DNA from: Mycobacteroides salmoniphilum
Lineage (GTDB): Bacteria > Actinomycetota > Actinomycetes > Mycobacteriales > Mycobacteriaceae
Length of the DNA: 64,000 nt
Direction: 5' to 3'
Assembly (NCBI RefSeq): GCF_004924335.1
Contig: NZ_CP024633.1
Coordinates: 2,976,001-3,040,000 of the forward strand
This document shows, one piece after another, positions 56,412 to 64,000 of the stretch. A program made the position numbers and the translations under genes. Numbering within the stretch: position 1 is the first letter of the stretch; every line of letters starts with the position of its first letter. The notes under the pieces are model-generated. The model was not told the DNA's origin. It did not search any database and saw nothing but the letters and a program-made list of their open reading frames with translations.

Positions 56412-57047
56412 ATGCCAGGCACCGGTGCGATCAACTGGCCGGATGTCGTCGCCACCGCGACCGCGGAAGACCCGGCCAACCTTCCTGCTTCTGACATCCG
56501 GATCCTCGATGCGACAGTCGAGGTCCTCGGGATATGTGGAGAGCAGCGGCTGACCGTCGACATGGTTGCCGATCGCGCGCACATGTCACGGATGACGGTC
56601 TTTCGCCGCTTCGGCTCCAAGCAGAACCTGATCGACACCGCATACCGCCGTGAAATCAGCAGAGCCCTCCGCGATATCACCGACTACGCCGGCAGGACGG
56701 ACACCGCTGCGCGGCGTGCGATCGCGGTAGCGACACGGATGGTGGAGAACGCCGCGCGAATTCCCGCCTTGCAGTGGATTATTCGAACTCAATCGGACGA
56801 AATTGTCAGGATGTGGCGCGATCTGGAGCCACCCGGACAAGAGCTCGGCCGCGCATACATATCCACGCAGCTTCAGGATCCACAGCTGCAAGATCCACTA
56901 CCGACTTCGGACGCGGACTTTGTCGCAGATGTCCTGATACGAACCGTGATGTCACTCGTCCTCGTGCCTGATCCGGCCTATCACAAAGCCAATCTCGCCG
57001 AGCTGGAGCAATACGTCCAGCGCGTCGTGGAGCGCCTACTGCGTTAG
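56412..57047 (+). CDS. TetR-family regulator of the P450 cluster
   Basis: The 211-residue protein has a TetR helix-turn-helix, TVDMVADRAHMSRMTVFRRF, at about residues 48-67 and a helical ligand domain. It is divergent from the membrane protein-P450 pair with 83 bp between the starts, the arrangement expected for a local repressor. ATG 56412 is used, with GAGGTGGG about 12 nt upstream; the frame stays open further upstream without any start better supported. Confidence 0.85.
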   Translation: MPGTGAINWPDVVATATAEDPANLPASDIRILDATVEVLGICGEQRLTVDMVADRAHMSRMTVFRRFGSKQNLIDTAYRREISRALRDITDYAGRTDTAARRAIAVATRMVENAARIPALQWIIRTQSDEIVRMWRDLEPPGQELGRAYISTQLQDPQLQDPLPTSDADFVADVLIRTVMSLVLVPDPAYHKANLAELEQYVQRVVERLLR

Positions 57048-57060
57048 CGCGGCCAGCGCA

Positions 57061-57318
57061 CTAGTTCCACATCTTGACCGGATGAACCACCGGCGCAACC
57101 TTGCCTATCGCACCCGACGCGGGCCCCGGCAGGTCCTTCGAGTTGGGAGCTGACTTGATCTCGACATCGTCCCTCGCGGTGCAGACAGCGCCACTCGACT
57201 TCGACGGCGCACAGTGCGCCTGCGGCTCGGCCACGGCTGCAGCTGGCGAGTCCACTGGCAGGGCAACGACAATCACCGGCGCGATCATCGCCACCGCCCT
57301 CATCAGCAAAATACCCAT
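57061..57318 (-). CDS. Small secreted protein, 85 residues
   Basis: The 85-residue precursor has a hydrophobic signal segment (LLMRAVAMIAPVIVVALP) followed by an AVAEPQ cleavage site, and a short mature part with two cysteines (Cys36, Cys46) and several prolines. A competing plus-strand frame (57101-57346) shows no such features. It lies between the two TetR genes and is convergent with the first. No family is recognised; the signal peptide is the main evidence for it. Confidence 0.5.
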   Translation of the reverse strand: MGILLMRAVAMIAPVIVVALPVDSPAAAVAEPQAHCAPSKSSGAVCTARDDVEIKSAPNSKDLPGPASGAIGKVAPVVHPVKMWN

Positions 57319-57446
57319 CGGCCGAGAATGGGGCACTCACACGTGATCCGCAACTCGAACGGCGTTCCACTGAACAGTAATTCCCATCACAGTGGCAACA
57401 ATCTGTCAGGTTCAGACAGGCAGCAGCAAGGAAATGCCTCCACTGC

Positions 57447-58199
57447 CTAGCGCGGTGCGTTGCCCTCAAGCCGATCGAGCAGCGATTCGAGTGCCTCTTC
57501 GAACTCTGTCGCGCCGTGGTCCTCGCTGAGCTGCTTCTGCATACGTTGCAGATTCGGATAGTTCGACAAACTCCGCAGAGTCTTCTCTGGCAGCTCGTCC
57601 TCCACCGGGCTCAACGAGACTCCGCGCGCTGACACCTCCAGCAGGAGCTGGCCCAGCAGGAATGTGGTGTACGCGCGATAGGCGGTCACCGCACTGCGAT
57701 CATCAAAACCGTAGGAGATCAGTGTGTCCAAGAAGGTCTCCATCCACTTCATGCTCCGCAGTGGCGGCCGGACCCACGGAGCTTCCGGTGGCCGTGTCGC
57801 CAACGTCGGGAACAGATGCGGATGCTCGATCGCAATCGCCCGCACTCCGTGCGCAAGTCTGACGAGATAGTCCTGCCAACCATCTTCCTGCCGACGCGCG
57901 GCGAGTTGGTCGTCGTAGAGCTTCTCGACCAAATGATCGACAATTCCGCCGAGCAGGTCCTGGCGACCGTGGACGTGGCGGTACAAGGCCATCGCCTCGA
58001 CACCACAGGCGGAACCTAGCCGCCTCATGGTCAGCTGATCCAACCCGTCGCGGTCCACCAGCCCGATCGCGGTATCGAGGATCTCAGCACGAGTCAGCGA
58101 TCGCGGCCGGCGGCCCTCGGGGTTACCTGCACTTGTTTGGTTTTCCGTCTCTTCCACTGCGTCCGTCACTCCCACTGTGCATTTCTGGGCTCGGGCCAT
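57447..58199 (-). CDS. TetR-family regulator (TetR_C_1-like)
   Basis: The 250-residue protein has an N-terminal tail of about 30 residues, the helix-turn-helix LTMRRLGSACGVEAMALYRHV and a helical domain in the TetR_C class. It is divergent from the CsbD-led stress cassette, with a 12-bp tandem repeat between them. Repression of that cassette is likely. The ligand is unknown. Confidence 0.87.
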   Translation of the reverse strand: MARAQKCTVGVTDAVEETENQTSAGNPEGRRPRSLTRAEILDTAIGLVDRDGLDQLTMRRLGSACGVEAMALYRHVHGRQDLLGGIVDHLVEKLYDDQLAARRQEDGWQDYLVRLAHGVRAIAIEHPHLFPTLATRPPEAPWVRPPLRSMKWMETFLDTLISYGFDDRSAVTAYRAYTTFLLGQLLLEVSARGVSLSPVEDELPEKTLRSLSNYPNLQRMQKQLSEDHGATEFEEALESLLDRLEGNAPR

Positions 58200-58275
58200 G
58201 ACGACGTCCCCGTGGCGGCTTCGCCGTCCACACGACGGTACCTCTGCCAGCTAAACACCTGGCCAGCACCTGTTT

Positions 58276-58299
58276 GTTTACGAGGTAGTTTACGTAGTA
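58276..58299. promoter_or_regulatory. Tandem 12-bp repeat before the stress cassette
   Basis: GTTTACGAGGTA and GTTTACGTAGTA are direct neighbours and match at 10 of 12 positions. They lie in the TetR/csbD divergent gap. TTGTTTAC and GTACACAA near the ends form an imperfect inverted repeat across the site. It is a candidate TetR operator. Confidence 0.55.
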
Positions 58300-58386
58300 C
58301 ACAACCCTTGCTACGGTGGATTCATCGCCTCACCACGAGGTGACATCGAGCGGTTGCACCGCACACGCACTGATAAGGAGCGACAC

Positions 58387-58629
58387 ATGAGCGATGACAA
58401 CAGGGACAGCGGTATCGAGGCCGGAATCAAGGGCGTCGTCGAGGACGTCAAGGGCAAGGCCAAGGAGGCCTTCGGCAAGCTCACCGACGATGAGTCGCTA
58501 GAGCGCGAAGGCCAGGCGCAGCAGGACAAGGCCGAAGCTCAGCGCGAGGTAGCCACCAAGGAAGCCGAGGCAGAAAAGGCTCGCGCCGAGGCTGCCGTGC
58601 ACCAGGCTCGCGAAGACGCCGAGAAGTAG
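58387..58629 (+). CDS. CsbD-family stress protein
   Basis: The 80-residue protein is acidic and helical, with IKGVVEDVKGKAKEAFGKLTDDESLE, the CsbD signature, and a Glu/Ala-rich helix after it. CsbD proteins are induced in general stress responses in other bacteria. AAGGAGCGACAC precedes the ATG. It is the first gene of a cassette with a GlsB/YeaQ-like protein and two lipoproteins. Confidence 0.9.
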   Translation: MSDDNRDSGIEAGIKGVVEDVKGKAKEAFGKLTDDESLEREGQAQQDKAEAQREVATKEAEAEKARAEAAVHQAREDAEK

Positions 58630-58682
58630 CGCGGACCGTCGCAGCAGCCCACCCCACTCCAACGAGAATCAGGAAACCACAA

Positions 58683-58988
58683 ATGATTTCACCTATGGCC
58701 GCCGATGTTGCGGCATCCCACCTTGGCTTTGGCATCGGCTGGATCGGATGGATCGTCATCGGCGGGATCGCCGGATGGGTGGCCAGCAAGATCATGGGCA
58801 CCGACGGCCAGCAAGGGCTCCTGCTCAATATCGTGGTCGGGATCGTGGGTGGGCTGCTGGGCGGATTCCTCCTGAACCTGCTCGACGTCGGCACCTATGG
58901 CTTCGGCTGGGTTCTGACATTCGTCACCGCGCTGGCGGGCGCATGCATTCTCTTGTTCCTCGTGCGCCTCGTCAGCGGCCGACGATGA
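58683..58988 (+). CDS. GlsB/YeaQ/YmgE-family membrane protein
   Basis: The 101-residue protein has three helices, including WIVIGGIAGWVASKIMG, the GlsB signature, and NIVVGIVGGLLGGFLLNLL. The family is linked to stress responses and envelope alkalisation. It is followed by an overlap (ATGA at 58985) with the HdeA-like lipoprotein gene. Confidence 0.88.
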   Translation: MISPMAADVAASHLGFGIGWIGWIVIGGIAGWVASKIMGTDGQQGLLLNIVVGIVGGLLGGFLLNLLDVGTYGFGWVLTFVTALAGACILLFLVRLVSGRR

Positions 58989-59317
58989 GTAACAACAGAT
59001 TCCAGCAGTTCGCAACAGAAGGGGCCCCAGTGATTCCGTCCATATCGAAGAAGCTCGCAGTAGCCGTCGGCATGGCCGCGGCCATCTCGTTGGCGGGCTG
59101 TTCCAGCGTGATCAATCAAGGTGGCGACACCACGTGCAAGGAGTACCTCACCCAGGACGAGGGCACTCAGAACGAGGCCGTCATCAAGATGCTGAAGGAC
59201 GAGAACCAACAAGACCCCAGCGGGCTGCAGACCATGGCAGCGCGTAACTCCGCCGCGGCCTATTGCAAGACGCTCGGCAACGAGAACAGCAAGATCAAAG
59301 AGGCCCCCCACATCTAG
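58985..59317 (+). CDS. HdeA-like lipoprotein
   Basis: The 110-residue precursor has a leader with lipobox ISLAGC (Cys39), then a short mature domain with TCKEYLTQDEGTQNEAV and AAYCKTL. The spacing and order of CxxxL..DE..Q and the later cysteine (Cys51 and Cys94) strongly resemble HdeA, the E. coli acid-stress chaperone that is locked by a single disulfide. A lipid-anchored form is unusual. A GTG at 59030, preceded by GAAGGGG, could also be the start. The family assignment is by sequence pattern only. Confidence 0.62.
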   Translation: MSNNRFQQFATEGAPVIPSISKKLAVAVGMAAAISLAGCSSVINQGGDTTCKEYLTQDEGTQNEAVIKMLKDENQQDPSGLQTMAARNSAAAYCKTLGNENSKIKEAPHI

Positions 59318-59331
59318 ATCGGAAGCATCAG

Positions 59332-59751
59332 ATGAAAACACGAATAGTTAAGCCCACCAAGGTCATTGCCGGATGTGCCATCGTGCTCGGCACAGCACTC
59401 GCCGGATGCGGCACCAGCACCGACAACGGTCCGACAACCACCAGTACGACCACCACCACGACAACAACCACCACGACGACCGTCCCCGCGCCCAGCGGTG
59501 CACCGGAAGGAACCCCGGCACCCGGCCCGACCGGTAGCGGCGGTCCCGAGGGCGGATCCGGCGCGATCCCCGGCGGCCCGACCGGAGGCGGCGGACCCGG
59601 CGGCGGGAGCGGCAGCATCCCGGGCGGTCCCACCGGCGGTGGCGGACCCGAGGGCGGCGGAGGCAACATCCCCGGCGTCGGCGGCGGTCACGGCGGCCCG
59701 GGTGGCGGCAGTGGGTGCGTCGACAACGTCGGTTGCGTCAGCATCCCGTAA
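59332..59751 (+). CDS. Gly/Thr-rich lipoprotein
   Basis: The 139-residue precursor has a leader ending ALAGC, a long threonine stretch (residues about 38-50), and a region of Gly-Pro-Thr repeats such as GGPTGGGGP with copies of IPGGPT. The C-terminal CVDNVGC has two cysteines. It looks like a cell-wall-associated linker lipoprotein rather than an enzyme. It is the last gene of the stress cassette and is followed by a strong terminator hairpin. Confidence 0.7.
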   Translation: MKTRIVKPTKVIAGCAIVLGTALAGCGTSTDNGPTTTSTTTTTTTTTTTTVPAPSGAPEGTPAPGPTGSGGPEGGSGAIPGGPTGGGGPGGGSGSIPGGPTGGGGPEGGGGNIPGVGGGHGGPGGGSGCVDNVGCVSIP

Positions 59752-59764
59752 ACCACGTTCGGCC

Positions 59765-59805
59765 GAGCTGCGTCTACCGGAGATCTACTCCGGTAGACGC
59801 AGCTC
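59765..59805. terminator. Bidirectional terminator after the cassette
   Basis: Perfect 18-bp arms, GAGCTGCGTCTACCGGAG and its complement, enclose a 5-bp loop. The right arm encodes the last residues of the DUF2469 gene, whose stop codon lies in the loop. It probably terminates the plus-strand cassette and the minus-strand DUF2469 transcript. Confidence 0.8.
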
Positions 59806-60090
59806 TGGCTTGTCGACCTCTTCGATATTGACGTCCTTGAAGGTGATCACGCGCACGTGTTTGACGAAGCGCGCCGGCCGGAACAAGTCCCACACCCAGG
59901 CATCGGAAAGCCGCAGCTCGAAGTACACCTCGGAGTCGGTGTTCCGCGGAATCACCTCGACGCTATTGGCCAGGTAAAACCGTCGCTCGGTCTCCACCAC
60001 GTAGCTGAACTGCCCGACGATGTCCTTGTACTCGCGATACAGCGAGAGTTCCATCTCGGTTTCGTACTTTTCGAGGTCTTCAGCGCTCAT
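59785..60090 (-). CDS. DUF2469 protein (Rv2901c-like)
   Basis: The 101-residue protein MSAEDLEKYETEMELSLYREY, with DAWVWDLFRPARFVKHVRVITF, is a conserved actinobacterial protein of unknown function found beside rnhB. It has the same length as Rv2901c. ATG 60090 is used; 14 further codons are open upstream into the rnhB end. It overlaps a strong terminator hairpin at its 3' end. Confidence 0.92.
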   Translation of the reverse strand: MSAEDLEKYETEMELSLYREYKDIVGQFSYVVETERRFYLANSVEVIPRNTDSEVYFELRLSDAWVWDLFRPARFVKHVRVITFKDVNIEEVDKPELRLPE

Positions 60091-60100
60091 AGACTTTCCA

Positions 60101-60772
60101 TTATCCCCCCTGTGAACTTCCTTGCGCCGCATTGCGCACGTTCACAAACGACTGTCGATGCTGAACTGACGGTCCCAGACGCCGCAACGCCTCGGTATGG
60201 ACGGCCGTGCTGTATCCCTTGTGCACCGCGAATCCGTACCCGGGGTGATCGGAGTCCATGGCCACCATCACCCGGTCCCGGCTCACCTTCGCCAACACAC
60301 TGGCCGCCGCGATGCACGCCGCCGAGGCATCACCGCCGATGACGGGCAGAGAGGGCACCGGCAATCCCGGCACCCGGAATCCGTCGGTCAGCACGTATCC
60401 CGGCTTGCGGCCCAGACCCGCGACCGCGCGGCGCATTCCCTCAATGTTGGCCACATGCACACCGATGCGGTCCACCTCTTCTGCGGGCACCGACACCACG
60501 TGATACGCCTCGGCATACCGGCAGATGAGGGGAAACAACGTCTCGCGCATCTTCTCGCTGAGTTTCTTCGAGTCATTGAGCGCGGCAAGGCTTTTTCGTT
60601 GGTTTGAGCCCAGCACGCAGGCGGCGATCACCAACGGTCCCGCACAGGCCCCGCGTCCTGCCTCGTCGACACCGGCGACCGGCCCCAAACCCACTCTGTC
60701 GAGCGTCAATTCGAGGGTGCGCAATCCGGATGCCTTGCGAATCACCGTGCGTGGCGGCCAGCTGGTAGTCAT
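60101..60772 (-). CDS. rnhB: Ribonuclease HII
   Basis: RnhB cleaves RNA in RNA-DNA hybrids and removes misincorporated ribonucleotides. The 223-residue protein has the active-site [25 protein letters not shown] and a later conserved [13 protein letters not shown] with the active-site Asp. Its stop lies 10 nt from the DUF2469 start, and lepB follows upstream. Confidence 0.95.
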   Translation of the reverse strand: MTTSWPPRTVIRKASGLRTLELTLDRVGLGPVAGVDEAGRGACAGPLVIAACVLGSNQRKSLAALNDSKKLSEKMRETLFPLICRYAEAYHVVSVPAEEVDRIGVHVANIEGMRRAVAGLGRKPGYVLTDGFRVPGLPVPSLPVIGGDASAACIAAASVLAKVSRDRVMVAMDSDHPGYGFAVHKGYSTAVHTEALRRLGPSVQHRQSFVNVRNAAQGSSQGG

Positions 60773-60782
60773 ACCGCTAGGG

Positions 60783-61661
60783 CTACGTCTGGGGATTCAC
60801 CGATGTGACGCCGCCCCACCGTCCGGGCGGCCAGGCGATGAATCGCGCCTTGCCGATGACGTTATCCACGGGCACGGTGCCGATGTTCGGGTCTCCGGTG
60901 CAGTAGACCCGCTGACGCTCATCCATCCCTGGCCTGGCATCGCGTTCGAGGCTCTGGCAGTGCGCGCGCGAGTCGCCACTGTGCGTCCGGTTGTCCCCCA
61001 TCATCCACAGCTTGCCTTCCGGCACCTTGACGGGGCCGAACTGGAAACTCCAGCAGGCGTTGGTGGGGTCGATGTCGCTCCCGGGACCAATGGTCTCCGG
61101 ATCCAGATACGGCTCGCTGAGCTTCTTGCCATCGACCGTCAGGCCCGTGTCCCAGCGGCATTCCACGGTCTGCCCACCGGTAGCGATGACCCGTTTCACC
61201 AGGTCGTTCTCGTCGGGGGGGACCACGCCGACGAAGGACAGGGCGTTCTGCAGGTATCGGACGGCGGTGTTGTCTGACCGGATCGAACGGTAATTGCCGT
61301 TCCACTCGGACGGGCCCTTGAACACCACAACGTCACCGGGCTCTGGATCCGAGAATCGGAAAACCACCTTGTCGACCATGATCCGGTCGCCGGTGCAACC
61401 ACGGCAGCCGTGCAAGGTCGGCTCCATCGACTCCGACGGAATGAGGTACGGACGGGCGATGAAGTTCTGCGTGATGCAGTAGAGCACCAGGGCGATCAGC
61501 AGCAGAACGCCGACCTCTTTGAGCATGCCCGAACCGCTGTCTTCGTCCTTCGACGATGCTGCGGATGACGCCTCAACGGCTGATTCGGCTTCGGGAGTGT
61601 CGGCGGTGGTCTGCGCGGACGATTCGGACGAGCCTGATTCCCCTGACACCGGTGCTGTCAC
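60783..61661 (-). CDS. lepB: Type I signal peptidase
   Basis: LepB cleaves signal peptides at the outer membrane face. The 292-residue protein begins with a Ser/Glu-rich cytoplasmic stretch (from GTG 61661), then one helix [20 protein letters not shown], and has the catalytic serine in PSESMEPTL and lysine in [12 protein letters not shown]. The reading frame goes on upstream into the rplS gene, so the GTG at 61661 is preferred. A linker of disulfide-forming cysteines (CRGCTGD) follows the catalytic serine. Confidence 0.93.
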   Translation of the reverse strand: MTAPVSGESGSSESSAQTTADTPEAESAVEASSAASSKDEDSGSGMLKEVGVLLLIALVLYCITQNFIARPYLIPSESMEPTLHGCRGCTGDRIMVDKVVFRFSDPEPGDVVVFKGPSEWNGNYRSIRSDNTAVRYLQNALSFVGVVPPDENDLVKRVIATGGQTVECRWDTGLTVDGKKLSEPYLDPETIGPGSDIDPTNACWSFQFGPVKVPEGKLWMMGDNRTHSGDSRAHCQSLERDARPGMDERQRVYCTGDPNIGTVPVDNVIGKARFIAWPPGRWGGVTSVNPQT

Positions 61662-61677
61662 GAAAGCGCCGACTCGG

Positions 61678-62019
61678 TCAGCGCTTCTCCTTGATCTTGG
61701 CCTTCTTGCCGCGCAGCTCACGCAGGTAGTACAGCTTGGCGCGACGAACCGCACCACGGGTGACGATCTCGACGTGGTCGATGTTCGGGGAGTGCACCGG
61801 GAAGGTGCGCTCGACGCCGACGCCGTAGCTCTCCTTGCGGACAGTGAAGGTGGCACCCACGCCACCACCGGTGCGGCGGAGCACGGCACCCTTGAAGACC
61901 TGGATGCGCTCCTTGGAGCCCTCGATCACCTTGACGTGCACGTTGACGGTGTCACCGGGACGGAAGTCAGGCACATCCTGGCGCAGCGACGCCTGATCGA
62001 CAAAGTCCAACGTGTTCAT
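61678..62019 (-). CDS. rplS: 50S ribosomal protein L19
   Basis: L19 lies at the 30S-50S interface. The 113 residues start [19 protein letters not shown] and contain [21 protein letters not shown], the L19 core, ending in a Lys/Arg-rich tail ([11 protein letters not shown]). ATG 62019 is used; 17 upstream codons are noise. It lies upstream of lepB in the order rplS-lepB-rnhB, as in other mycobacteria. Confidence 0.97.
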   Translation of the reverse strand: MNTLDFVDQASLRQDVPDFRPGDTVNVHVKVIEGSKERIQVFKGAVLRRTGGGVGATFTVRKESYGVGVERTFPVHSPNIDHVEIVTRGAVRRAKLYYLRELRGKKAKIKEKR

Positions 62020-62302
62020 CGGTGTACTTCCCTCTTGGTCTCTCGACTCAATCGCGCGGCCGGGTCGCATACGGGGTATGCACCTCGGCCGATCAGTAGT
62101 TGCTTGGTTCTGTCTGGTTTGTGGCCAAGCGCCAGCAGACAGCTAGTCAATTGTGCCAGACAGGGGCCCTTCCAGTGAAATCGCCCACCCGGGCACCCCT
62201 TGGGCAGCGACTACCCAGACACTACTAGTAAGCTACCGAGACCGGAACACCTGCCACATAGGTAACAAAAATCAGAGTCTGACCGCAGAGGGGGTCTATG
62301 TG
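62020..62302. other. Divergent rplS/lipoprotein promoter region
   Basis: This region of about 280 bp holds the promoters of rplS and the LppW-like gene. AGAGGGGG precedes the lipoprotein start. I see no clear hairpin or known regulator site. Confidence 0.4.
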
Positions 62303-63208
62303 ATGCGCGGCCAGCACCTGTTCATGGGTTTGACACTCACTGCGGTGACCACGCTGACCTCGGGGTGTGTGGCATCGGTGCGCAGCGATCCAGCAACCCC
62401 AGTGCTGGCAGTCGTGAGCGCCCCCGCCGAACCAGCACCGGTCTTCGAGGTGGAAAGCCCCCCCTCCTTCGAGACCCTGCCCGAGCGCACCACCGCGGCA
62501 ACCGCCCAGGCCAAGAGTGCCGGCGCCGTGCTCACCGCGGTGATCAAGGACCGCGCTTCCGGCGCCGTGGTCTCCAACGGCAATAACAGCACCATTGCCA
62601 TCGCCTCGGTGGCCAAGCTGTTCATCGCCGACGACCTGCTGATGAGGGAATCGACCGGCGACGTCACCCTGACACCCGCAGATCGCATCTCCTTTGACCG
62701 GATGCTGCAGTCCTCTGATGACAGCGCCGCCGAGATCTTCTGGCAACGCGGCGGCGGCAACTCGATCATCACCCGCGTTGCCGCGCGATACGGGCTCACC
62801 TCCACCAACGTGCCCTCCGACGGCATGTGGTGGAACACCATCAGCACCGCCAACGACCTGGTCCAGTACTACGACATGCTGCTCTCCGGCGCGGGGGGCT
62901 TGCCTCCCGAGCGCGCGAACATCATCATGGACGACCTTGCCCGCTCAACGCCCAACGGAATCGACGGCTATCCCCAGCGTTTCGGGATTCCGGACGGCAT
63001 CCCCGGCGAGCCCGTCGCGGTGAAGCAGGGCTGGATGTGCTGTGTCGGGTCCGCATGGATGCACCTTTCGACAGGGGTGGTGGGCCCCGATCGGCGATTC
63101 ATCGTGGTGGTGTCATCCCTGCAGACCGCCAACGATGCGACGGCGCGCAACACGCTAACTCAGGCCGTCGCCGCCATGTTCCCCGGCGGACGAATCGAAG
63201 CCGAGTAG
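62303..63208 (+). CDS. lppW: LppW-like lipoprotein with beta-lactamase-like motifs
   Basis: The 301-residue lipoprotein has a leader ending TLTSGC and a domain that resembles serine beta-lactamases: [10 protein letters not shown] (SxxK), [10 protein letters not shown] (near SDN), and VKQGWMCC near the KTG position. The M. tuberculosis counterpart is LppW (Rv2905), next to rplS and trmD. Whether it is catalytic is unknown, since SDN reads SDD and KTG reads KQG. The last 54 bp lie antisense to trmD. The start may also be GTG at 62300. Confidence 0.85.
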   Translation: MRGQHLFMGLTLTAVTTLTSGCVASVRSDPATPVLAVVSAPAEPAPVFEVESPPSFETLPERTTAATAQAKSAGAVLTAVIKDRASGAVVSNGNNSTIAIASVAKLFIADDLLMRESTGDVTLTPADRISFDRMLQSSDDSAAEIFWQRGGGNSIITRVAARYGLTSTNVPSDGMWWNTISTANDLVQYYDMLLSGAGGLPPERANIIMDDLARSTPNGIDGYPQRFGIPDGIPGEPVAVKQGWMCCVGSAWMHLSTGVVGPDRRFIVVVSSLQTANDATARNTLTQAVAAMFPGGRIEAE

Positions 63209-63874
63209 GTCAGGGCGGCGCTGCGCCGTCCGCTGACGTGACTGTTCAGCCCGCCAGGCCGCAATCTTGGCGTGGTCACCAGAGAGCAGCACCTGCGGTA
63301 CATCGATCCCCCGCCAACTCGGCGGCCGGGTGTATGACGGCCCTTCCAAAAGCCCGTCTGAGTGTGAATCTTCTTGCGCGGAAAGCGCATTGCCCAGCAC
63401 ACCGGGAACCAGCCGCAGTACCGCCTCGATGATCACCAGTGCCGCGGACTCCCCGCCATTGAGCACGTAATCCCCGATCGACACCTCGCGCACCCGCATC
63501 CGGGTTGCGGCGTCGTCGGCAACCCGCTGATCGATTCCCTCGTAGCGTCCACACGCGATCACCAGATGCTCTTCGGTGGACCAGTGCCGGGCTATCTCCT
63601 GCGTGAAGGGATATCCGGCCGGCGTCGGCACCACCAGAAGCGTTTCCGGGGTGCAGATTTCATCCAGGGCATCACCCCAGACCGTCGGCTTCATCACCAT
63701 GCCGGGTCCACCGCCGTAGGGCGAATCATCGACCGACTTGTGCACGTCGTGTGTCCAGCGCCGCAGATCGTGCACGGCGACATCAACCAGGCCTGCGTCA
63801 ATGGCCCTGCCCGGCAAGGACTGCCGCACTGGCTGCAGATAGTCCGGGAAGATCGTGATGACGTCTATCTTCAT
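63155..63874 (-). CDS. trmD: tRNA (guanine-N1)-methyltransferase
   Basis: TrmD methylates G37 of tRNAs that read CNN codons, preventing frameshifts. The 239-residue protein shows the SPOUT fold signatures [23 protein letters not shown], and [21 protein letters not shown]. Its ATG starts 11 nt after the rimM stop, the usual rimM-trmD order. The 3' end overlaps the LppW-like gene on the other strand by 54 bp. Confidence 0.96.
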   Translation of the reverse strand: MKIDVITIFPDYLQPVRQSLPGRAIDAGLVDVAVHDLRRWTHDVHKSVDDSPYGGGPGMVMKPTVWGDALDEICTPETLLVVPTPAGYPFTQEIARHWSTEEHLVIACGRYEGIDQRVADDAATRMRVREVSIGDYVLNGGESAALVIIEAVLRLVPGVLGNALSAQEDSHSDGLLEGPSYTRPPSWRGIDVPQVLLSGDHAKIAAWRAEQSRQRTAQRRPDLLGFDSSAGEHGGDGLS

Positions 63875-63884
63875 GCCGGGGCTC

Positions 63885-64000
63885 TCACGACAGGTCCAAC
63901 AGGCCTTCTGGCGGATCGATCTCGATCACTTTGTCCGCCAGGGAGATCGACGTCACGATGGCGGAGACAAACGGCACGAGAATCTCGGCCTGCTGGTCAC
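63885..64000 (-). CDS. rimM: Ribosome maturation factor RimM (3' end only)
   Basis: The window holds only the C-terminal end of this gene. The translated minus-strand codons end [20 protein letters not shown] and DPPEGLLDL, with the DPPEGL block typical of RimM ends, and a TGA stop at 63885-63887. It precedes trmD on the same strand, 10 nt from the TrmD start. The N-terminal part lies outside the window. RimM helps mature the 30S subunit. Confidence 0.9.
   Translation of the reverse strand, partial: DQQAEILVPFVSAIVTSISLADKVIEIDPPEGLLDLS

Noticed and set aside
58200..58386. A SigF-type promoter (GTTT-N-GGGTA) before csbD
   Set aside because: GTTT is present but no GGGTA lies at the expected distance, so only the tandem repeat is reported.
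1..64000. tRNA, rRNA, CRISPR arrays, insertion sequences or prophage genes
   Set aside because: I saw no cloverleaf with CCA-like end, no spaced repeats, no transposase and no phage genes. The accessory regions look like ordinary gene insertion rather than a mobile element.

Overview
The window is about 64 kb of GC-rich actinobacterial chromosome. Its gene order follows the conserved mycobacterial block that runs from cobB through cobO, a magnesium-chelatase-like gene and mqo to rplS, trmD and rimM. It most resembles a rapid-growing Mycobacteroides of the abscessus/chelonae clade. The reasons are a HelR-type helicase behind a rifamycin-associated element, a PBP-lipo and L,D-transpeptidase neighbourhood, cobQ next to map, and no fdhD/fdhF between yraN and the DUF2469 gene. 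The clade assignment is an inference from gene content and remembered synteny, not from a search.

Layout. 1-9.9 kb: cobalamin genes (cobB, cobO, cobQ), a fused ChlI/ChlD chelatase subunit, malate:quinone oxidoreductase, two alpha/beta-hydrolase-fold proteins and a lipoprotein. 9.9-21.2 kb: map, L,D-transpeptidase, PBP-lipo, the dxr-rip1-ispG set, a ribbon-helix-helix/DUF4097 pair and rlmN. 21.2-28.4 kb: accessory genes, namely an XRE-cupin regulator facing a flavoprotein/methyltransferase pair, a LysR regulator facing an EamA exporter, a lipoprotein, an ASCH protein, a dienelactone hydrolase and a DUF6159-like membrane protein. 28.4-38.1 kb: cdsA-frr-pyrH, helR, pnuC, a small kinase, a TetR-controlled GH1 lipoprotein, then tsf and rpsB. 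38.3-45.8 kb: an M23 peptidase, a TetR-HxlR fusion facing mmpS/mmpL, xerC and a siderophore-interacting protein. 45.8-53.9 kb: a TetR regulator, DoxX, YoaK, carbonic anhydrase, a CYP102-like P450, dprA, comM and yraN. 54-59.8 kb: an accessory island holding a P450 overlapping a seven-helix membrane protein with a divergent TetR, then a second TetR facing a stress cassette of CsbD, GlsB/YeaQ, an HdeA-like lipoprotein and a Gly/Thr-rich lipoprotein. 59.8-64 kb: DUF2469, rnhB, lepB, rplS, an LppW-like lipoprotein, trmD and the 3' end of rimM.

Shared themes are cofactor and isoprenoid supply (cobalamin, MEP pathway), envelope building (Ldt, PBP-lipo, CdsA, Rip1, MmpL) and translation (RpsB, Tsf, Frr, L19, TrmD, RimM). 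Many genes are tightly packed, with 4-bp ATGA/GTGA or convergent stop overlaps. Several regulators sit beside clear palindromic or repeated candidate operators. The sites most worth testing are the rifamycin-associated element, a 29-bp palindrome in front of the GH1 gene, and a CsoR-type site in front of the carbonic anhydrase.
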